A stretch of 64,000 nt of DNA from Mycobacterium sp. PS03-16 (GCF_004570325.1 NZ_SPQO01000010.1:62001-126000); one strand, 5' to 3'. Positions 27,391-36,873 are shown, counted from the stretch's first letter. Notes: generated from the sequence alone by a model not told the origin. Numbers and translations: made by a program.

Positions 27391-28385
27391 AGCGCGACCC
27401 CGGCCATCCGCACACCGGCGCGCACCATCTCCGCGGTGGTCGCGGGGTCGGTCATCAGCAGCGGCACGGCGCCGACGTCGACGCCGTCGATCTCGGCGTG
27501 GTCGCCTTCGTGGATCAGCCATCCGTCGAGGATGCCGGTGCCCGACCGCGCCCCGTAGTGACGTCCCACCGCTTCGGAGGTCGACGCCACGCCGATCACC
27601 GACAGACATTCGTCGGCCATGCCGCGCAACGGTTTTCCGGCGATGATGGGGGAGTACCCGATGATCGGCGCCGCGGTGGAGCGCAGCGCGGCGCGCAGCC
27701 CCGGCACGGCCAGGATCGAGCCGATGCTGACCACGGGGTTCGACGGGGCGAGCAGCACCACGTCGGCGCCGGCGATCGCTTCGGTGACGCCCGGGGCCGC
27801 CGTCGCCTTCTCGGCCCCCACGAACGCGAAGCTGTGGGTGGGCACCTTGGCGCGGTAGCGCACCCACCACTCCTGGAAGTGGATCGCGCGCCTCTCGCCC
27901 TCGTGTTCGCCGGGGCCCGGATCGGTGATGACGACGTGGGTCTCGCTGCGGTCGTCGCTGGCGGGCAGCAACCGAGCGCCCGGCGACCACCGGTCGCACA
28001 ACGCCTCGGTGACCTGTGACAGCGGATAGCCGGCCCGCAGCATCTGGCTGCGCACCAGATGGGTGGCCAGGTCGCGGTCACCCAACCCGAACCAGTCGGG
28101 CTGCACCCCGTAGGCGGCGAGCTCCTCCTTGGCGTGCCACGTCTCGTCCCGGTGGCCCCACCCGCGTTCGGGATCGATGCCGCCGCCGAGGGTGTACATG
28201 CACGTGTCGAGGTCGGGGCAGATCCGCACACCGAACATCCACGTGTCGTCGCCGACGTTGACCACCGCGGTCAGCTCGTGCTCGCCGCCGGAGCCGTCCG
28301 CGAACTGTCCCAGGCCGAGCGCATGCTGGACGCCCAGCAGGAAGCGCGCGCCGCCGACCCCGCCGACCAGAACCGTCACCTTCAC
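27387..28385 (-). CDS. fbiA: 2-phospho-L-lactate/phosphoenolpyruvate transferase of F420 synthesis
   Basis: Transfers the enolpyruvyl/lactyl phosphate moiety onto FO to make (dehydro-)F420-0. The 332 residues begin [17 protein letters not shown] (CofD fold), then [18 protein letters not shown] sequence (here [14 protein letters not shown]), [30 protein letters not shown] and [14 protein letters not shown] 28385 aligns with the M. tuberculosis start. It reads divergently from whiB2. Confidence 0.94.
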   Translation of the reverse strand: MKVTVLVGGVGGARFLLGVQHALGLGQFADGSGGEHELTAVVNVGDDTWMFGVRICPDLDTCMYTLGGGIDPERGWGHRDETWHAKEELAAYGVQPDWFGLGDRDLATHLVRSQMLRAGYPLSQVTEALCDRWSPGARLLPASDDRSETHVVITDPGPGEHEGERRAIHFQEWWVRYRAKVPTHSFAFVGAEKATAAPGVTEAIAGADVVLLAPSNPVVSIGSILAVPGLRAALRSTAAPIIGYSPIIAGKPLRGMADECLSVIGVASTSEAVGRHYGARSGTGILDGWLIHEGDHAEIDGVDVGAVPLLMTDPATTAEMVRAGVRMAGVAL

Positions 28386-28702
28386 ACCGACCGAGACTAG
28401 GCGGTGGCCCGCGGGCCCGGCGCACCACTGTGCGGGCGCCGGGACGGGACAGGTCACGATGAAGACACGCCGAGATTTCCGACGCGCCGCACAAGTGTCA
28501 CGGGGTGGTATGAATTTCTGTTCCTGAGCTTGACCCCGGCAGCTAACGCGTGTGTAATCACACCAGTGTCATTTCCCGGTTGGCCGGCCGAAATCGGTGT
28601 CGCAGACCGAGATTCGATCACTTGTTCGAAGTGAAATGGCCGCACATCACCATAGTGGGGCTTCCGATGGATCAGACGACACCGAGTGAGGAGGGCGGGG
28701 AA
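28386..28702. other. Divergent fbiA-whiB2 intergenic region
   Basis: About 317 bp, AT-richer than the flanking genes. Frames running into whiB2 from upstream codons exist, but the shorter 129-residue WhiB2 start is better supported. A palindrome GTGTG-TAAT-CACAC sits at 28550-28563. No other gene seen. Confidence 0.6.
28550..28563. promoter_or_regulatory. Palindrome upstream of whiB2
   Basis: GTGTG-TAAT-CACAC, perfect 5-bp arms about 140 bp upstream of whiB2. Its half-sites resemble Crp/Fnr recognition, but the 4-bp gap between TGTG and CACA is shorter than the 6 bp of a normal Crp site. Confidence 0.25.
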
Positions 28703-29092
28703 ATGTCTTTTGAGCAAACCGATTTCGATCGAGTGGTGCGGTTCGACAACCGGCTGCTCGGCGCTGTGGGCGACATGCCGCACGCGGATGTGCAGTCATC
28801 ACCGATCGTGCCGACGGGCCGGCCACAGCTGAGTCTGGTGACCGATCCGATCGACGTCGACCCGGGGGCCGACGACGATCAGTGGCAGGAGCGGGCCCTG
28901 TGCGCGCAAACCGACCCCGAGGCGTTCTTCCCCGAGAAGGGTGGATCGACCCGCGAGGCCAAGCGGATCTGCCAGGGCTGCGAGGTGAAGGACGCGTGCC
29001 TGGAGTACGCGCTCGCCCACGATGAGCGGTTCGGTATCTGGGGTGGGCTCTCCGAACGGGAGCGGCGCCGCCTCAAGCGCGGGATCATCTGA
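28703..29092 (+). CDS. whiB2: WhiB-family iron-sulfur transcription factor WhiB2 (WhmD)
   Basis: Redox-sensitive [4Fe-4S] protein that works with the housekeeping sigma factor and is required for septation in mycobacteria. Four cysteines are in place: one in ERALCAQTDPEAFFPEKG and three in ICQGCEVKDAC; then the GIWGGLSERERRR turn and a basic C-terminus. ATG 28703, with a GGAGGGCGGGG stretch upstream, gives 129 residues starting MSFEQTDFDRVVRFDNRLLG, like M. smegmatis WhmD, whereas M. tuberculosis annotates a shorter form. Confidence 0.94.
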   Translation: MSFEQTDFDRVVRFDNRLLGAVGDMPHADVQSSPIVPTGRPQLSLVTDPIDVDPGADDDQWQERALCAQTDPEAFFPEKGGSTREAKRICQGCEVKDACLEYALAHDERFGIWGGLSERERRRLKRGII

Positions 29093-29108
29093 CCCGCACC
29101 CGGCGAGT

Positions 29109-29579
29109 TCACTCGTCGTCGATCGTCGGATCGATCACCGACGGTTCGACCCCAAGATAGGTGGCCACCTGGGCCACCAGCACCTCATGCAACAGCTCGG
29201 CGAGTTCGTCGGAGTCCTTGGCCCGGCGCTCGATCGGTCTTCTGAACAATACGATTCGTGCCCGCGTGGCGTTACCGCGGACATCGACGCCGGCGGGTAT
29301 CAGCCGGGCCAGCGCCACCGGTCCGTCCGCCACGACCTCCGGCGGCCACTGCACACTGTCGGGATCCTTCGGCGCGATGCGCGGGATCTCATCCACCGCG
29401 ACGTCGAGTCCGGTGATCCGGTTCTGCCACCGCCGCTCGATCGGCTCGTAGGCCTCGAGCACCGCCATGTCGAAACGCTCGGCCCGGCTGCGCCAGCCCG
29501 GCACCGTCGGCGGGAGGAGCGGGCCACGCATCTCGCGACCGCGGCGTGATCTCCAGCGGTTGCGCTCGGCCACGGACAC
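29109..29579 (-). CDS. Metallopeptidase-family protein with degenerate zinc motif (Rv3259-like)
   Basis: A 156-residue protein of the minimal-metalloprotease-like (zincin) family common near whiB2 in mycobacteria. The helix where HExxH is expected reads HEVLVAQVATYLG: the first His and Glu remain, but the second His is Val, so peptidase activity is doubtful. The N-terminal 35 residues are basic and probably flexible. Start GTG 29579, with an alternative GTG at 29573. It converges on whiB2 with a 16-bp gap. Confidence 0.75.
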   Translation of the reverse strand: MSVAERNRWRSRRGREMRGPLLPPTVPGWRSRAERFDMAVLEAYEPIERRWQNRITGLDVAVDEIPRIAPKDPDSVQWPPEVVADGPVALARLIPAGVDVRGNATRARIVLFRRPIERRAKDSDELAELLHEVLVAQVATYLGVEPSVIDPTIDDE

Positions 29580-29664
29580 AGATCGTAACGGTTGGCTATC
29601 GGCCGGGTTGCCGGTGCGCGTGTCCGGCGCCCCGCGGCGTTTCTCCCGCGATAGCCTTCCGTTC

Positions 29665-30081
29665 GTGAATGTTCCCCGTCGCTGCTGCCGGCCCGGGTGC
29701 CCTCATTACGCGGTGGCGACGCTGACGTTCGTCTACTCCGACTCCACCGCCGTGGTCGGCCCGCTGGCCACCGTGTCCGAACCGCACTCGTGGGATCTGT
29801 GCGTCGGACATGCCAGCCGCATCACCGCGCCCCGGGGCTGGGAACTGGTCCGCCACGCCGGACCGCTGCCCTCTCACCCCGATGACGACGATCTGGTGGC
29901 GTTGGCCGACGCCGTCCGTGAAGGCCGCGAGGTCGCCGCGCCCGTCCACGGTGTGGTGCCGAGCTTCTCGGATCCCGCCCCCGGCGTGCAGGGCGGGGCG
30001 GTGATGGCCCCGCCGGCCCGCCGCCCGGAGACCAGCGGCCGGCGCCGCGGTCATCTGCGGGTGCTGCCCGATCCGTCGTAG
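29665..30081 (+). CDS. DUF3499-family protein (Rv3258c-like)
   Basis: A 138-residue actinobacterial protein of unknown function. It opens VNVPRRCCRPGCPHYAVATLTFVYSDSTAVVGPLA, with clustered Cys residues that with LCVGHASR could bind zinc, then ITAPRGWELVRH and an acidic, proline-rich tail. GTG 29665 puts the Cys cluster at residues 7-12, as in related proteins. It precedes the phosphomannomutase gene by 76 bp. Confidence 0.82.
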   Translation: MNVPRRCCRPGCPHYAVATLTFVYSDSTAVVGPLATVSEPHSWDLCVGHASRITAPRGWELVRHAGPLPSHPDDDDLVALADAVREGREVAAPVHGVVPSFSDPAPGVQGGAVMAPPARRPETSGRRRGHLRVLPDPS

Positions 30082-30157
30082 TCGCCAGGCATAGTCTCCG
30101 GTTCGCCGACGGTTGTCCAGATAGGCTGGCGCCATCACCCCCGTCCCAAGGAGTTGT

Positions 30158-31555
30158 ATGTCTCGGCCGGCCGCGACAGTGCACCGCGTCATCAAGGCCT
30201 ACGACGTTCGTGGCCTGGTGGGTGACGAGTTGGACGAGGGGTTCGTCGCCGAGGTCGGGGGCGCGTTCGCCCGGTTGGTGCGCGACGCATCCGGTCAGGT
30301 CGTCATCGGGTACGACATGCGCGAGAGTTCACCCGGTCTGGCCGCCGCGTTCGCCGACGGGGTGCTGGCCCAGGGCCTCGACGTGGTCCGGATCGGCCTG
30401 GCGTCCACCGATCAGCTCTACTTCGCCTCCGGGCAGCTCGACTGCCCCGGCGCGATGTTCACCGCCAGCCACAACCCGGCCGCCTACAACGGCATCAAAC
30501 TGTGCCGGGCCGGCGCCAAACCGGTCGGACGTGACACCGGGCTGGCGCAGATCGCCGAGGAGGTCATCGCCGGGGTGCCCGCCGGCGACGGGTCGCGCGG
30601 CACGATCTCCGACCGCGACGTGCTCGCCGACTACGGCGGCTTTCTGCGTTCGCTGGTCGACATGTCCGGGCTGCGGCCCCTGCACGTCGCGGTCGACGCC
30701 GGCAACGGGATGGCCGGCCACACCGCACCCGCGGTGCTCGGCCCCATCGACTCCGTCACGCTGGCGCCGCTGTTCTTCGAACTCGACGGCACCTTCCCCA
30801 ATCACGAGGCCAACCCGCTGGATCCGGCGAACCTGGTGGACCTGCAGGCCCACGTGGTGTCCGCGCGGGCCGACATCGGCCTGGCCTTCGACGGCGACGC
30901 CGACCGCTGCTTCGTCGTCGACGAACTCGGCCGGCCGGTCTCGCCGTCGGCGGTCACCGCGCTGGTCGCCGCGCGCGAACTGAGCCGCGAGATCGGCGCC
31001 ACGGTGATCCACAACCTGATCACGTCCCGCGCCGTGCCCGAACTCGTCGTCGAGCGCGGCGGCACCCCGGTGCGCTCGCGCGTCGGGCACTCGTACATCA
31101 AGGCGCTGATGGCCGAGACCGGTGCGATCTTCGGCGGTGAACACTCGGCGCACTACTACTTCCGCGACTTCTGGGGCGCCGACTCCGGCATGCTCGCCGC
31201 GCTGTATGTGCTGGCCGCCCTCGGCAGCCAGGACCGGCCGCTGTCGGATCTGATGGCCGACTACCAGCGCTACGAGTCCTCCGGGGAGATCAACTTCACC
31301 GTCGACGACGCGCCGGCGTGTGTGGAGGCGGTGTTGAAGTCGTTCGGCACCCGCATCCACTCCATCGACCATCTCGACGGAGTGACCGTCGACCTCGGCG
31401 ACGGCCGCTGGTTCAACCTGCGTACGTCCAACACCGAACCATTGCTGCGCCTCAACGTGGAGGCGCGCACCACCGAGGAGGTCGGCGAGGTCGTCGAGCA
31501 GGTGTCCGGAACCCTGGCAGCCCAAACCGCCGGGCGCGGTGAGGCCTTGACATGA
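30158..31555 (+). CDS. Phosphomannomutase/phosphoglucomutase
   Basis: Interconverts mannose-6-phosphate and mannose-1-phosphate for GDP-mannose supply. The 465 residues carry the active-site serine loop TASHNPAAYNG, the Mg loop FDGDADRC, the sugar-binding GGEHSAHYY and the phosphate-binding loop RTSNTEPLLRLNVE. AAGGAG lies 5 nt before ATG 30158. It forms a coupled group with the SIS-domain gene and manA. The M. tuberculosis counterpart (Rv3257c) is named manB or pmmA. Confidence 0.93.
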   Translation: MSRPAATVHRVIKAYDVRGLVGDELDEGFVAEVGGAFARLVRDASGQVVIGYDMRESSPGLAAAFADGVLAQGLDVVRIGLASTDQLYFASGQLDCPGAMFTASHNPAAYNGIKLCRAGAKPVGRDTGLAQIAEEVIAGVPAGDGSRGTISDRDVLADYGGFLRSLVDMSGLRPLHVAVDAGNGMAGHTAPAVLGPIDSVTLAPLFFELDGTFPNHEANPLDPANLVDLQAHVVSARADIGLAFDGDADRCFVVDELGRPVSPSAVTALVAARELSREIGATVIHNLITSRAVPELVVERGGTPVRSRVGHSYIKALMAETGAIFGGEHSAHYYFRDFWGADSGMLAALYVLAALGSQDRPLSDLMADYQRYESSGEINFTVDDAPACVEAVLKSFGTRIHSIDHLDGVTVDLGDGRWFNLRTSNTEPLLRLNVEARTTEEVGEVVEQVSGTLAAQTAGRGEALT

Positions 31556-32631
31556 ACGCCACCGACGCCGTGGTCGACCTCGACGACAGTGACGGCCTGC
31601 TGGCCGCCGATCGCCAGGGTTTGCTGCGGGCGGCGGCGATGGCGGGTGCGCAGGTGCGCTCCACCGCTGCGGCGCTCGACGAAGGGGTGCTCGAACCGCT
31701 GCGGTCGGGGCAGCTGCCGCGCACGCTGATCTGGCTGGCCGGACGCGGCGCCGCCGAGGCCGCGGGCACGATGCTGGCCGCGGCCTTCGGCGCCGCGATC
31801 GGAGCACCGATCGTGGTCGCCGCCGAGGTGCCGCCGTGGATCGGCGCGCTCGACGTGCTGGTGATCGCCGGTGACGATCCCGGGGACCCGGCGCTGGTGA
31901 CCGCCGCCGCGACCGGTGTGCGCCGCGGTGCGCGCGTCGTCGTGGTCGCGCCCTACGAGGGACCGCTGCGCGATGCCACCGCGGGCCGCGCGGTCGCGCT
32001 GGCGCCGCGACTGTGGGTGCCCGACGACTTCGGGCTGGCCCGCTATCTGGCCGCCGGCCTGGCCGTGCTGACCGTGGTGGACTCCAACTTTCGCGTCGAC
32101 CTCGATGGGCTGGCCGACGAACTCGACGCCGAGGCGCTGCGCAACAGCGCCGGCCGGGACGTGTTCACCAACCCGGCCAAGGCGCTGGCCGACCGGATGA
32201 GCGGCCACGACGTCGTCCTGGCCGGTGACACCGCGTCCACACTGGCGCTGGCCCGGCACGGGGCGGCGGTGCTGCTGCGGATCGCACAGCAGACGGTGGC
32301 CGCGGCGGGCCTCGCCGACGTGCTGGTCGCACTGCGCTCCGGATTCGGCGCGTCGGGCGGCCACGAGACATCGCTCTTCCACGACGACGAGATCGACGGT
32401 CCACGCCCGCGCCGGGCCCGCACCTTCCTGCTCGCCACCGAGGCCGAGCGCCCGGTGGTCACCGCACGGGTCAGCGGCTACGACACCCTGGAGGTGGTCG
32501 ACACCGAGGACGCCGCGGACGGGCCGGAAGAGACCGCCTCGCCCGGCGGCACCAGACTGGAGCGACAGTTGGCCAAGCTGGCCGTGCGGTTGGAGATGAC
32601 CGCGGTTTACCTGCGACTGGTGCGAGGTTGA
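31552..32631 (+). CDS. SIS-domain (TobH-like) protein
   Basis: A 359-residue protein between phosphomannomutase and manA, as in many actinobacteria. It has a sugar-isomerase-like fold (TLIWLAGRGAAEAAGTMLAAAFGA, LVIAGDDPGDPALVTAAATGVRRGARVVVVAP), which suggests phosphosugar binding, and a C-terminal region resembling bifunctional phosphoglucose/phosphomannose isomerases. Catalysis is unproven. Its ATG overlaps the upstream stop (ATGA), and its stop lies 5 bp before the likely manA start. Confidence 0.82.
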   Translation: MNATDAVVDLDDSDGLLAADRQGLLRAAAMAGAQVRSTAAALDEGVLEPLRSGQLPRTLIWLAGRGAAEAAGTMLAAAFGAAIGAPIVVAAEVPPWIGALDVLVIAGDDPGDPALVTAAATGVRRGARVVVVAPYEGPLRDATAGRAVALAPRLWVPDDFGLARYLAAGLAVLTVVDSNFRVDLDGLADELDAEALRNSAGRDVFTNPAKALADRMSGHDVVLAGDTASTLALARHGAAVLLRIAQQTVAAAGLADVLVALRSGFGASGGHETSLFHDDEIDGPRPRRARTFLLATEAERPVVTARVSGYDTLEVVDTEDAADGPEETASPGGTRLERQLAKLAVRLEMTAVYLRLVRG

Positions 32632-32636
32632 GCGGC

Positions 32637-33863
32637 GTGCATCTGCTACGCGGAGCGGTACGGACCTATGCCTGGGGGTCGCGGACCGCGATCGCCGAGT
32701 TCACCGGACGGCCCAGTCCGACAGCGCATCCCGAGGCCGAGCTGTGGTTCGGTGCGCATCCGGGCGATCCCGCCTACCTGCAAGCCGAGGACGGTGAGCG
32801 CTCGCTGCTCGACGCGGTGCGCGCCGACCCGGAAGGGCAGCTCGGTTCCGCGGCGGTCGCGCGGTTCGGCGATGCGCTGCCGTTCCTGGTCAAGGTGCTC
32901 GCCGCCGACGAACCGCTGTCGCTGCAGGCCCACCCCAGCGCCCAGCAGGCCGCCGAGGGGTATGCGCGCGAGGAGCGGCTCGAGATCCCGGTGTCGGCGC
33001 CGATGCGCAACTACCGCGACCGCAGTCACAAGCCCGAGCTGATCGTCGCGCTCGAGGAGTTCGAGGCGCTGGCCGGCTTCCGGCCGGTGGCTCGCACCGT
33101 CGAGTTGATGCGCGCGCTGGCGGTCTCCGACCTGGACCCGTTCATCCACCTGCTGAGCGGACAGTCCGAATCCGACGGGCTGCGGGCGCTGTTCACCACG
33201 TGGATCACCGCGCCGCAACCCGACCTCGACGTGCTGGTGCCCGCGGTGCTCGAGGGGGCGATCGACTACATCCGCAACGGGCACAGCGAATTCGCCGCCG
33301 AGGCGAAGACCGTGCTGGAACTCGGCGAGCGCTACCCGGGTGATGCCGGGGTGCTGGCGGCGATGCTGCTCAACCGCATCACGCTGCGCCCCGGCGAAAG
33401 CATCTTCCTGCCCGCCGGCAACCTGCACGCCTACCTGCGCGGCGTCGGGGTCGAGGTGATGGCGAACTCCGACAACGTGCTGCGCGGCGGTCTGACGCCC
33501 AAGCACGTGGATGTCCCTGAGCTGTTGCGCATCCTGGATTTCACACCGACCCCCGATCTGGTGCTGCAGCCCGAAAGCGCCAGGAACGGGCTCGAACTGG
33601 CCTATCGCACGCCTGCGCCCGAGTTCGCGGTGTCGGTGCTGCGCCTCGACGGCGACAACGTGGGCCACGAGATCGACGCACCGTCGCGGCACGAGGGCCC
33701 CCAGGTGCTGCTGTGCACGCAGGGCTGCACGGTGGTGCACGGTAAGGGGGGCAGTCTGACGCTGCCGCGCGGGGCGGCGGCGTGGGTGCCCGCCGACGCC
33801 GGGCCCGTCCGGCTGCTCGCCCCGGTCCCGTCGCAACTGTTCCGGGTGACCGTCGGGATCTAG
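32637..33863 (+). CDS. manA: Mannose-6-phosphate isomerase, class I
   Basis: Interconverts fructose-6-phosphate and mannose-6-phosphate, feeding the mannose pathway. The 408 residues have the type I zinc ligands: LQAHPSAQQA, SHKPELIVAL and NLHAYLRG, with the signature GVEVMANSDNVLRGGLTPKHVDV. GTG 32637 gives the M. tuberculosis length and start pattern (xLLRGAxRTYAWGS); TTG 32628, overlapping the previous stop, is an alternative. Confidence 0.92.
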   Translation: MHLLRGAVRTYAWGSRTAIAEFTGRPSPTAHPEAELWFGAHPGDPAYLQAEDGERSLLDAVRADPEGQLGSAAVARFGDALPFLVKVLAADEPLSLQAHPSAQQAAEGYAREERLEIPVSAPMRNYRDRSHKPELIVALEEFEALAGFRPVARTVELMRALAVSDLDPFIHLLSGQSESDGLRALFTTWITAPQPDLDVLVPAVLEGAIDYIRNGHSEFAAEAKTVLELGERYPGDAGVLAAMLLNRITLRPGESIFLPAGNLHAYLRGVGVEVMANSDNVLRGGLTPKHVDVPELLRILDFTPTPDLVLQPESARNGLELAYRTPAPEFAVSVLRLDGDNVGHEIDAPSRHEGPQVLLCTQGCTVVHGKGGSLTLPRGAAAWVPADAGPVRLLAPVPSQLFRVTVGI

Positions 33864-33867
33864 GCGG

Positions 33868-35253
33868 TCACCGGCTCGCGACCAGCTCCTCGCGCCGTGC
33901 GGCGCCGCCGGAGCGCCGCTCGGCCAGCCACAGCCGCATGTTGTGGCGCACCGTGCGGCCCACCAACCGCGCCGACGGCACCATGTAGAGGCTGTCGAGC
34001 AGGCTGAACCGCCGCAGGAACCACTCGGCCAGCACGGGATCGGTCTCCGCGGCGCCGAGGAACTGGTCGAACAGGCTGCCCACCGGGCCGTACCACCACG
34101 GCGCCGGACCAGTGGCCCGGTGCAGGGTCAGGTCACCGATCGCGTTCATCTGCCACACCGGGAAGGTGGTCTTGGCGGTTGCCTTGCTGAGCGCGCGGGC
34201 CAGGTCCGGTGCACCCTGCTGCAGTGCGCGGCGCAGGTGTCCGGCCTGCAGCGAGGTCATGGTCATCCCCTGCCCGAACGTCGGGTTGAAGCTCACCACG
34301 GCGTCCCCGAACGGGATGATGCCCGCGGGGAACCGGTCGAGCTTGTCGTAGCGCCGCCACCGGCTGGTCGGGTACTTGTGGAACATCATCTCGCCGATCG
34401 GCGTGCCCAGCCGCATCGCCGCGGCCACGTGCGGCGGCAGGATCTGGTCGGCCAGGTCGCAGATCCCGGCGAAGTCGCGCGGCGGCTCGGCCTTGCCCAC
34501 CCCGAACGTGGTGACGTTCCAGTTGCCGTCCTCGTAGAACAGCATGCCCAGGCCCAGCGGTTGTTCGGCCGACGCGCCGGCCACCACGACCTTCTCCGCC
34601 AGCAGTTCCTCGGGAATGTGCACCTGGTGGGAGGCGTAGGCGATGCCGACGTCGACGGTGTCCTCGCGCGGGCGGTCGAAACCCCACTGCGCCAGCCACA
34701 CCGGCAGCCGCGTGCCGCGGCCGGTCGCGTCGACCACCAGATCCGCCTCGACGGTCTCGGTCGTCTCGCCTGCACCGAGCGTGACCCCGGTGACGCGCTG
34801 CTGTGCCCGGTCGAACACCGGCTCGTTGACCGACCTCCGTTCGACGGTCACGTTGGGAATCGCCATGGTGCGCCGGCGGATCTGCCATTCGAGTTGTGGA
34901 CGGCTGGGTACGTAGGCGGTGAACTCGTCACGCAGGGTGTGTCGGGTGCCGAGTACGTGACCCGCGGCGCCGAAGTGGATGCAATCCGGGCGGTTCTCCA
35001 GGATCGGCACCCCGGCGGCCACCATGTCGTCGAGGATCCCCGGGAAGAGGTTCTCGAACTCCTGGGCCCCGCGCGCCATCAGCAGATGGACGTGGCGGCC
35101 CTGCGGTACCGCGGCGCGGTTGACCGGCTCGTCGGGCAGCTCGTCGCGCTCGTAGACGGTGACGCGTTCGGAGAAATCCGACAGCACCCGCGCTGCGCAC
35201 ATCCCCGCGATGCTGCCGCCGATGACGATCGCGTGTTTAGCACTCCACCCCAT
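33868..35253 (-). CDS. FAD-dependent monooxygenase-like oxidoreductase (Rv3254-like)
   Basis: A 461-residue FAD-binding protein of the PHBH/squalene-epoxidase-like class: HAIVIGGSIAGMCAARVL (GxGxxG-type FAD loop), ADLVVDATGRGTRLPVWL (DG-like motif) and FGDAVVSFNPTFGQGMTM (GD motif). There is no membrane segment of note. ATG 35253 puts the dinucleotide motif at residue 7. It converges on manA with a 4-bp gap. Substrate unknown; the family is found next to manA in mycobacteria. Confidence 0.85.
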   Translation of the reverse strand: MGWSAKHAIVIGGSIAGMCAARVLSDFSERVTVYERDELPDEPVNRAAVPQGRHVHLLMARGAQEFENLFPGILDDMVAAGVPILENRPDCIHFGAAGHVLGTRHTLRDEFTAYVPSRPQLEWQIRRRTMAIPNVTVERRSVNEPVFDRAQQRVTGVTLGAGETTETVEADLVVDATGRGTRLPVWLAQWGFDRPREDTVDVGIAYASHQVHIPEELLAEKVVVAGASAEQPLGLGMLFYEDGNWNVTTFGVGKAEPPRDFAGICDLADQILPPHVAAAMRLGTPIGEMMFHKYPTSRWRRYDKLDRFPAGIIPFGDAVVSFNPTFGQGMTMTSLQAGHLRRALQQGAPDLARALSKATAKTTFPVWQMNAIGDLTLHRATGPAPWWYGPVGSLFDQFLGAAETDPVLAEWFLRRFSLLDSLYMVPSARLVGRTVRHNMRLWLAERRSGGAARREELVASR

Positions 35254-35318
35254 CGGGTCACAGTACTCGGTACTCTGCGCACACCTCATGTGCGGAAGCG
35301 ATCCGAAAGGAAACCGTC

Positions 35319-36776
35319 ATGGCCGGTAGATGGCGCACGAAGACGATCGAGCAGTCGATCGCCGACACCGACGAACCGGGCACACGGCTCCGCAAGGATC
35401 TGACCTGGTGGGATCTCACGGTCTTCGGGGTGTCGGTGGTGATCGGCGCCGGTATCTTCACCATCACCGCCTCCACGGCCGGCAGCCTGACCGGGCCGGC
35501 CATCTCGATCTCGTTCATCATCGCCGCGATCGCGTGCGGGCTGGCCGCCCTGTGTTACGCGGAATTCGCCTCGACGGTGCCGGTGGCGGGCAGCGCGTAC
35601 ACGTTCTCCTACGCCACCTTCGGTGAGTTCATCGCCTGGATCATCGGATGGGACCTCATCCTCGAGTTCGCCGTCGCCGCGGCGGTGGTGGCCAAGGGGT
35701 GGTCGAGCTATCTCGGCACGGTGTTCGGGTTCGCCGGTGGCACCGCCGAATTCGGCGGGATCACGGTGGACTGGGGCGCGCTGCTCATCATCGTCGTGGT
35801 GACCGCACTGCTGGCCCGGGGCACCAAGCTGTCGGCGGAGGTCAGCCTCGTGATCACCGTGATCAAGGTCGCGGTGGTGCTGCTGGTGGTCGTGGTCGGC
35901 GCGTTCTACATCAAGGCCGCCAACTACTCACCGTTCATCCCGCCTGCCGAGGCCGGCGAGGGCGCCTCGGGATCCGAACAGTCCCTGTTCTCTCTTCTGA
36001 CGGGTGCGGAAGGCAGCCACTACGGCTGGTACGGCCTGCTGGCCGGTGCGTCGATCGTGTTCTTCGCGTTCATCGGCTTCGACATCGTTGCGACCACCGC
36101 CGAGGAGACCAAGAACCCGCAGCGCGACGTGCCCCGCGGCATCCTGGGCTCGCTGGCGATCGTGACCGTGCTGTACGTGGCCGTCGCGGTCGTGCTGTCC
36201 GGCATGGTGTCTTATACGGAACTGCGCGACGCGGAGAGCCCGAACCTGGCGACGGCGTTCGCGGCCAACGGCGTCGACTGGGCGGCGACCGTCATCTCTG
36301 TGGGCGCGCTCGCCGGTCTGACGACCGTGGTGATCGTGTTGATGCTCGGCCAGACCCGGGTGTTGTTCGCGATGTCGCGCGACGGCCTGATGCCCCGTCA
36401 GCTCGCGAGGACCGGTGAGCACGGCACGCCGGTGCGCATCACGCTGATCGTCGGCGCGCTCGTCGCGATCGCGGCGTCGGTGTTCCCGATCGGCAAGCTC
36501 GAGGAAATGGTCAACATCGGCACGCTGTTCGCGTTCGTGCTGGTGTCGGCCGGCGTCTTGGTGCTGCGGCGAAACCGCCCCGATCTCAAGCGCGGGTTCA
36601 AGGTGCCGCTGGTGCCGCTGCTGCCGATCGCCGCGAACATCGCCTGCGTCTGGCTGATGCTCAACCTCACCGGGCTGACCTGGATCCGATTCCTGATCTG
36701 GATGGCCATCGGCGTGCTCGTCTACTTCGCCTACGGCCGCAGGCATTCGGTGCTCGGCCAGCGCGAGCGCGTCTGA
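35319..36776 (+). CDS. APC-family amino-acid permease (Rv3253c-like)
   Basis: A 485-residue permease with about twelve membrane helices. Family marks: VIGAGIFTITASTAGSLTGPA in helix 1, IACGLAALCYAEFASTVPVAGSAYTF (helix 2-3) and FFAFIGFDIVATTAEETKNPQRDVP. It resembles the cationic amino-acid transporter branch (YfnA/CAT-like); the exact substrate is unknown. It is followed by a strong hairpin and then the alkB promoter, so it is probably transcribed alone. Confidence 0.88.
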   Translation: MAGRWRTKTIEQSIADTDEPGTRLRKDLTWWDLTVFGVSVVIGAGIFTITASTAGSLTGPAISISFIIAAIACGLAALCYAEFASTVPVAGSAYTFSYATFGEFIAWIIGWDLILEFAVAAAVVAKGWSSYLGTVFGFAGGTAEFGGITVDWGALLIIVVVTALLARGTKLSAEVSLVITVIKVAVVLLVVVVGAFYIKAANYSPFIPPAEAGEGASGSEQSLFSLLTGAEGSHYGWYGLLAGASIVFFAFIGFDIVATTAEETKNPQRDVPRGILGSLAIVTVLYVAVAVVLSGMVSYTELRDAESPNLATAFAANGVDWAATVISVGALAGLTTVVIVLMLGQTRVLFAMSRDGLMPRQLARTGEHGTPVRITLIVGALVAIAASVFPIGKLEEMVNIGTLFAFVLVSAGVLVLRRNRPDLKRGFKVPLVPLLPIAANIACVWLMLNLTGLTWIRFLIWMAIGVLVYFAYGRRHSVLGQRERV

Positions 36777-36787
36777 CCCCTGAAGCG

Positions 36788-36840
36788 AGTGGCCAGTTGT
36801 CGCACGCCTTTCGACCGTCGGCGTGCGATAACTGGCCATT
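36788..36840 (+). terminator. Long intergenic hairpin between the permease and alkB
   Basis: GGCCAGTTGTCGCACGCC at 36791-36808 pairs with GGCGTGCGATAACTGGCC at 36820-36837 (one mismatch in 18 bp, extendable by about two pairs) around an 11-nt loop. It lies 15 bp after the permease stop. There is no U-tract, so it would be an actinobacterial-type hairpin terminator or a mobile palindrome. Confidence 0.55.
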
Positions 36841-36873
36841 CGTCGCCCAACGCCGTTTTACAAACGGAGGATC

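Noticed and set aside
28550..28563. Crp site upstream of whiB2
   Set aside because: TGTG and CACA are 4 bp apart rather than 6.
28550..28702. N-terminally extended WhiB2 from upstream codons
   Set aside because: The extension is unlike WhiB proteins; ATG 28703 has a good ribosome-binding site and gives the known WhmD length.
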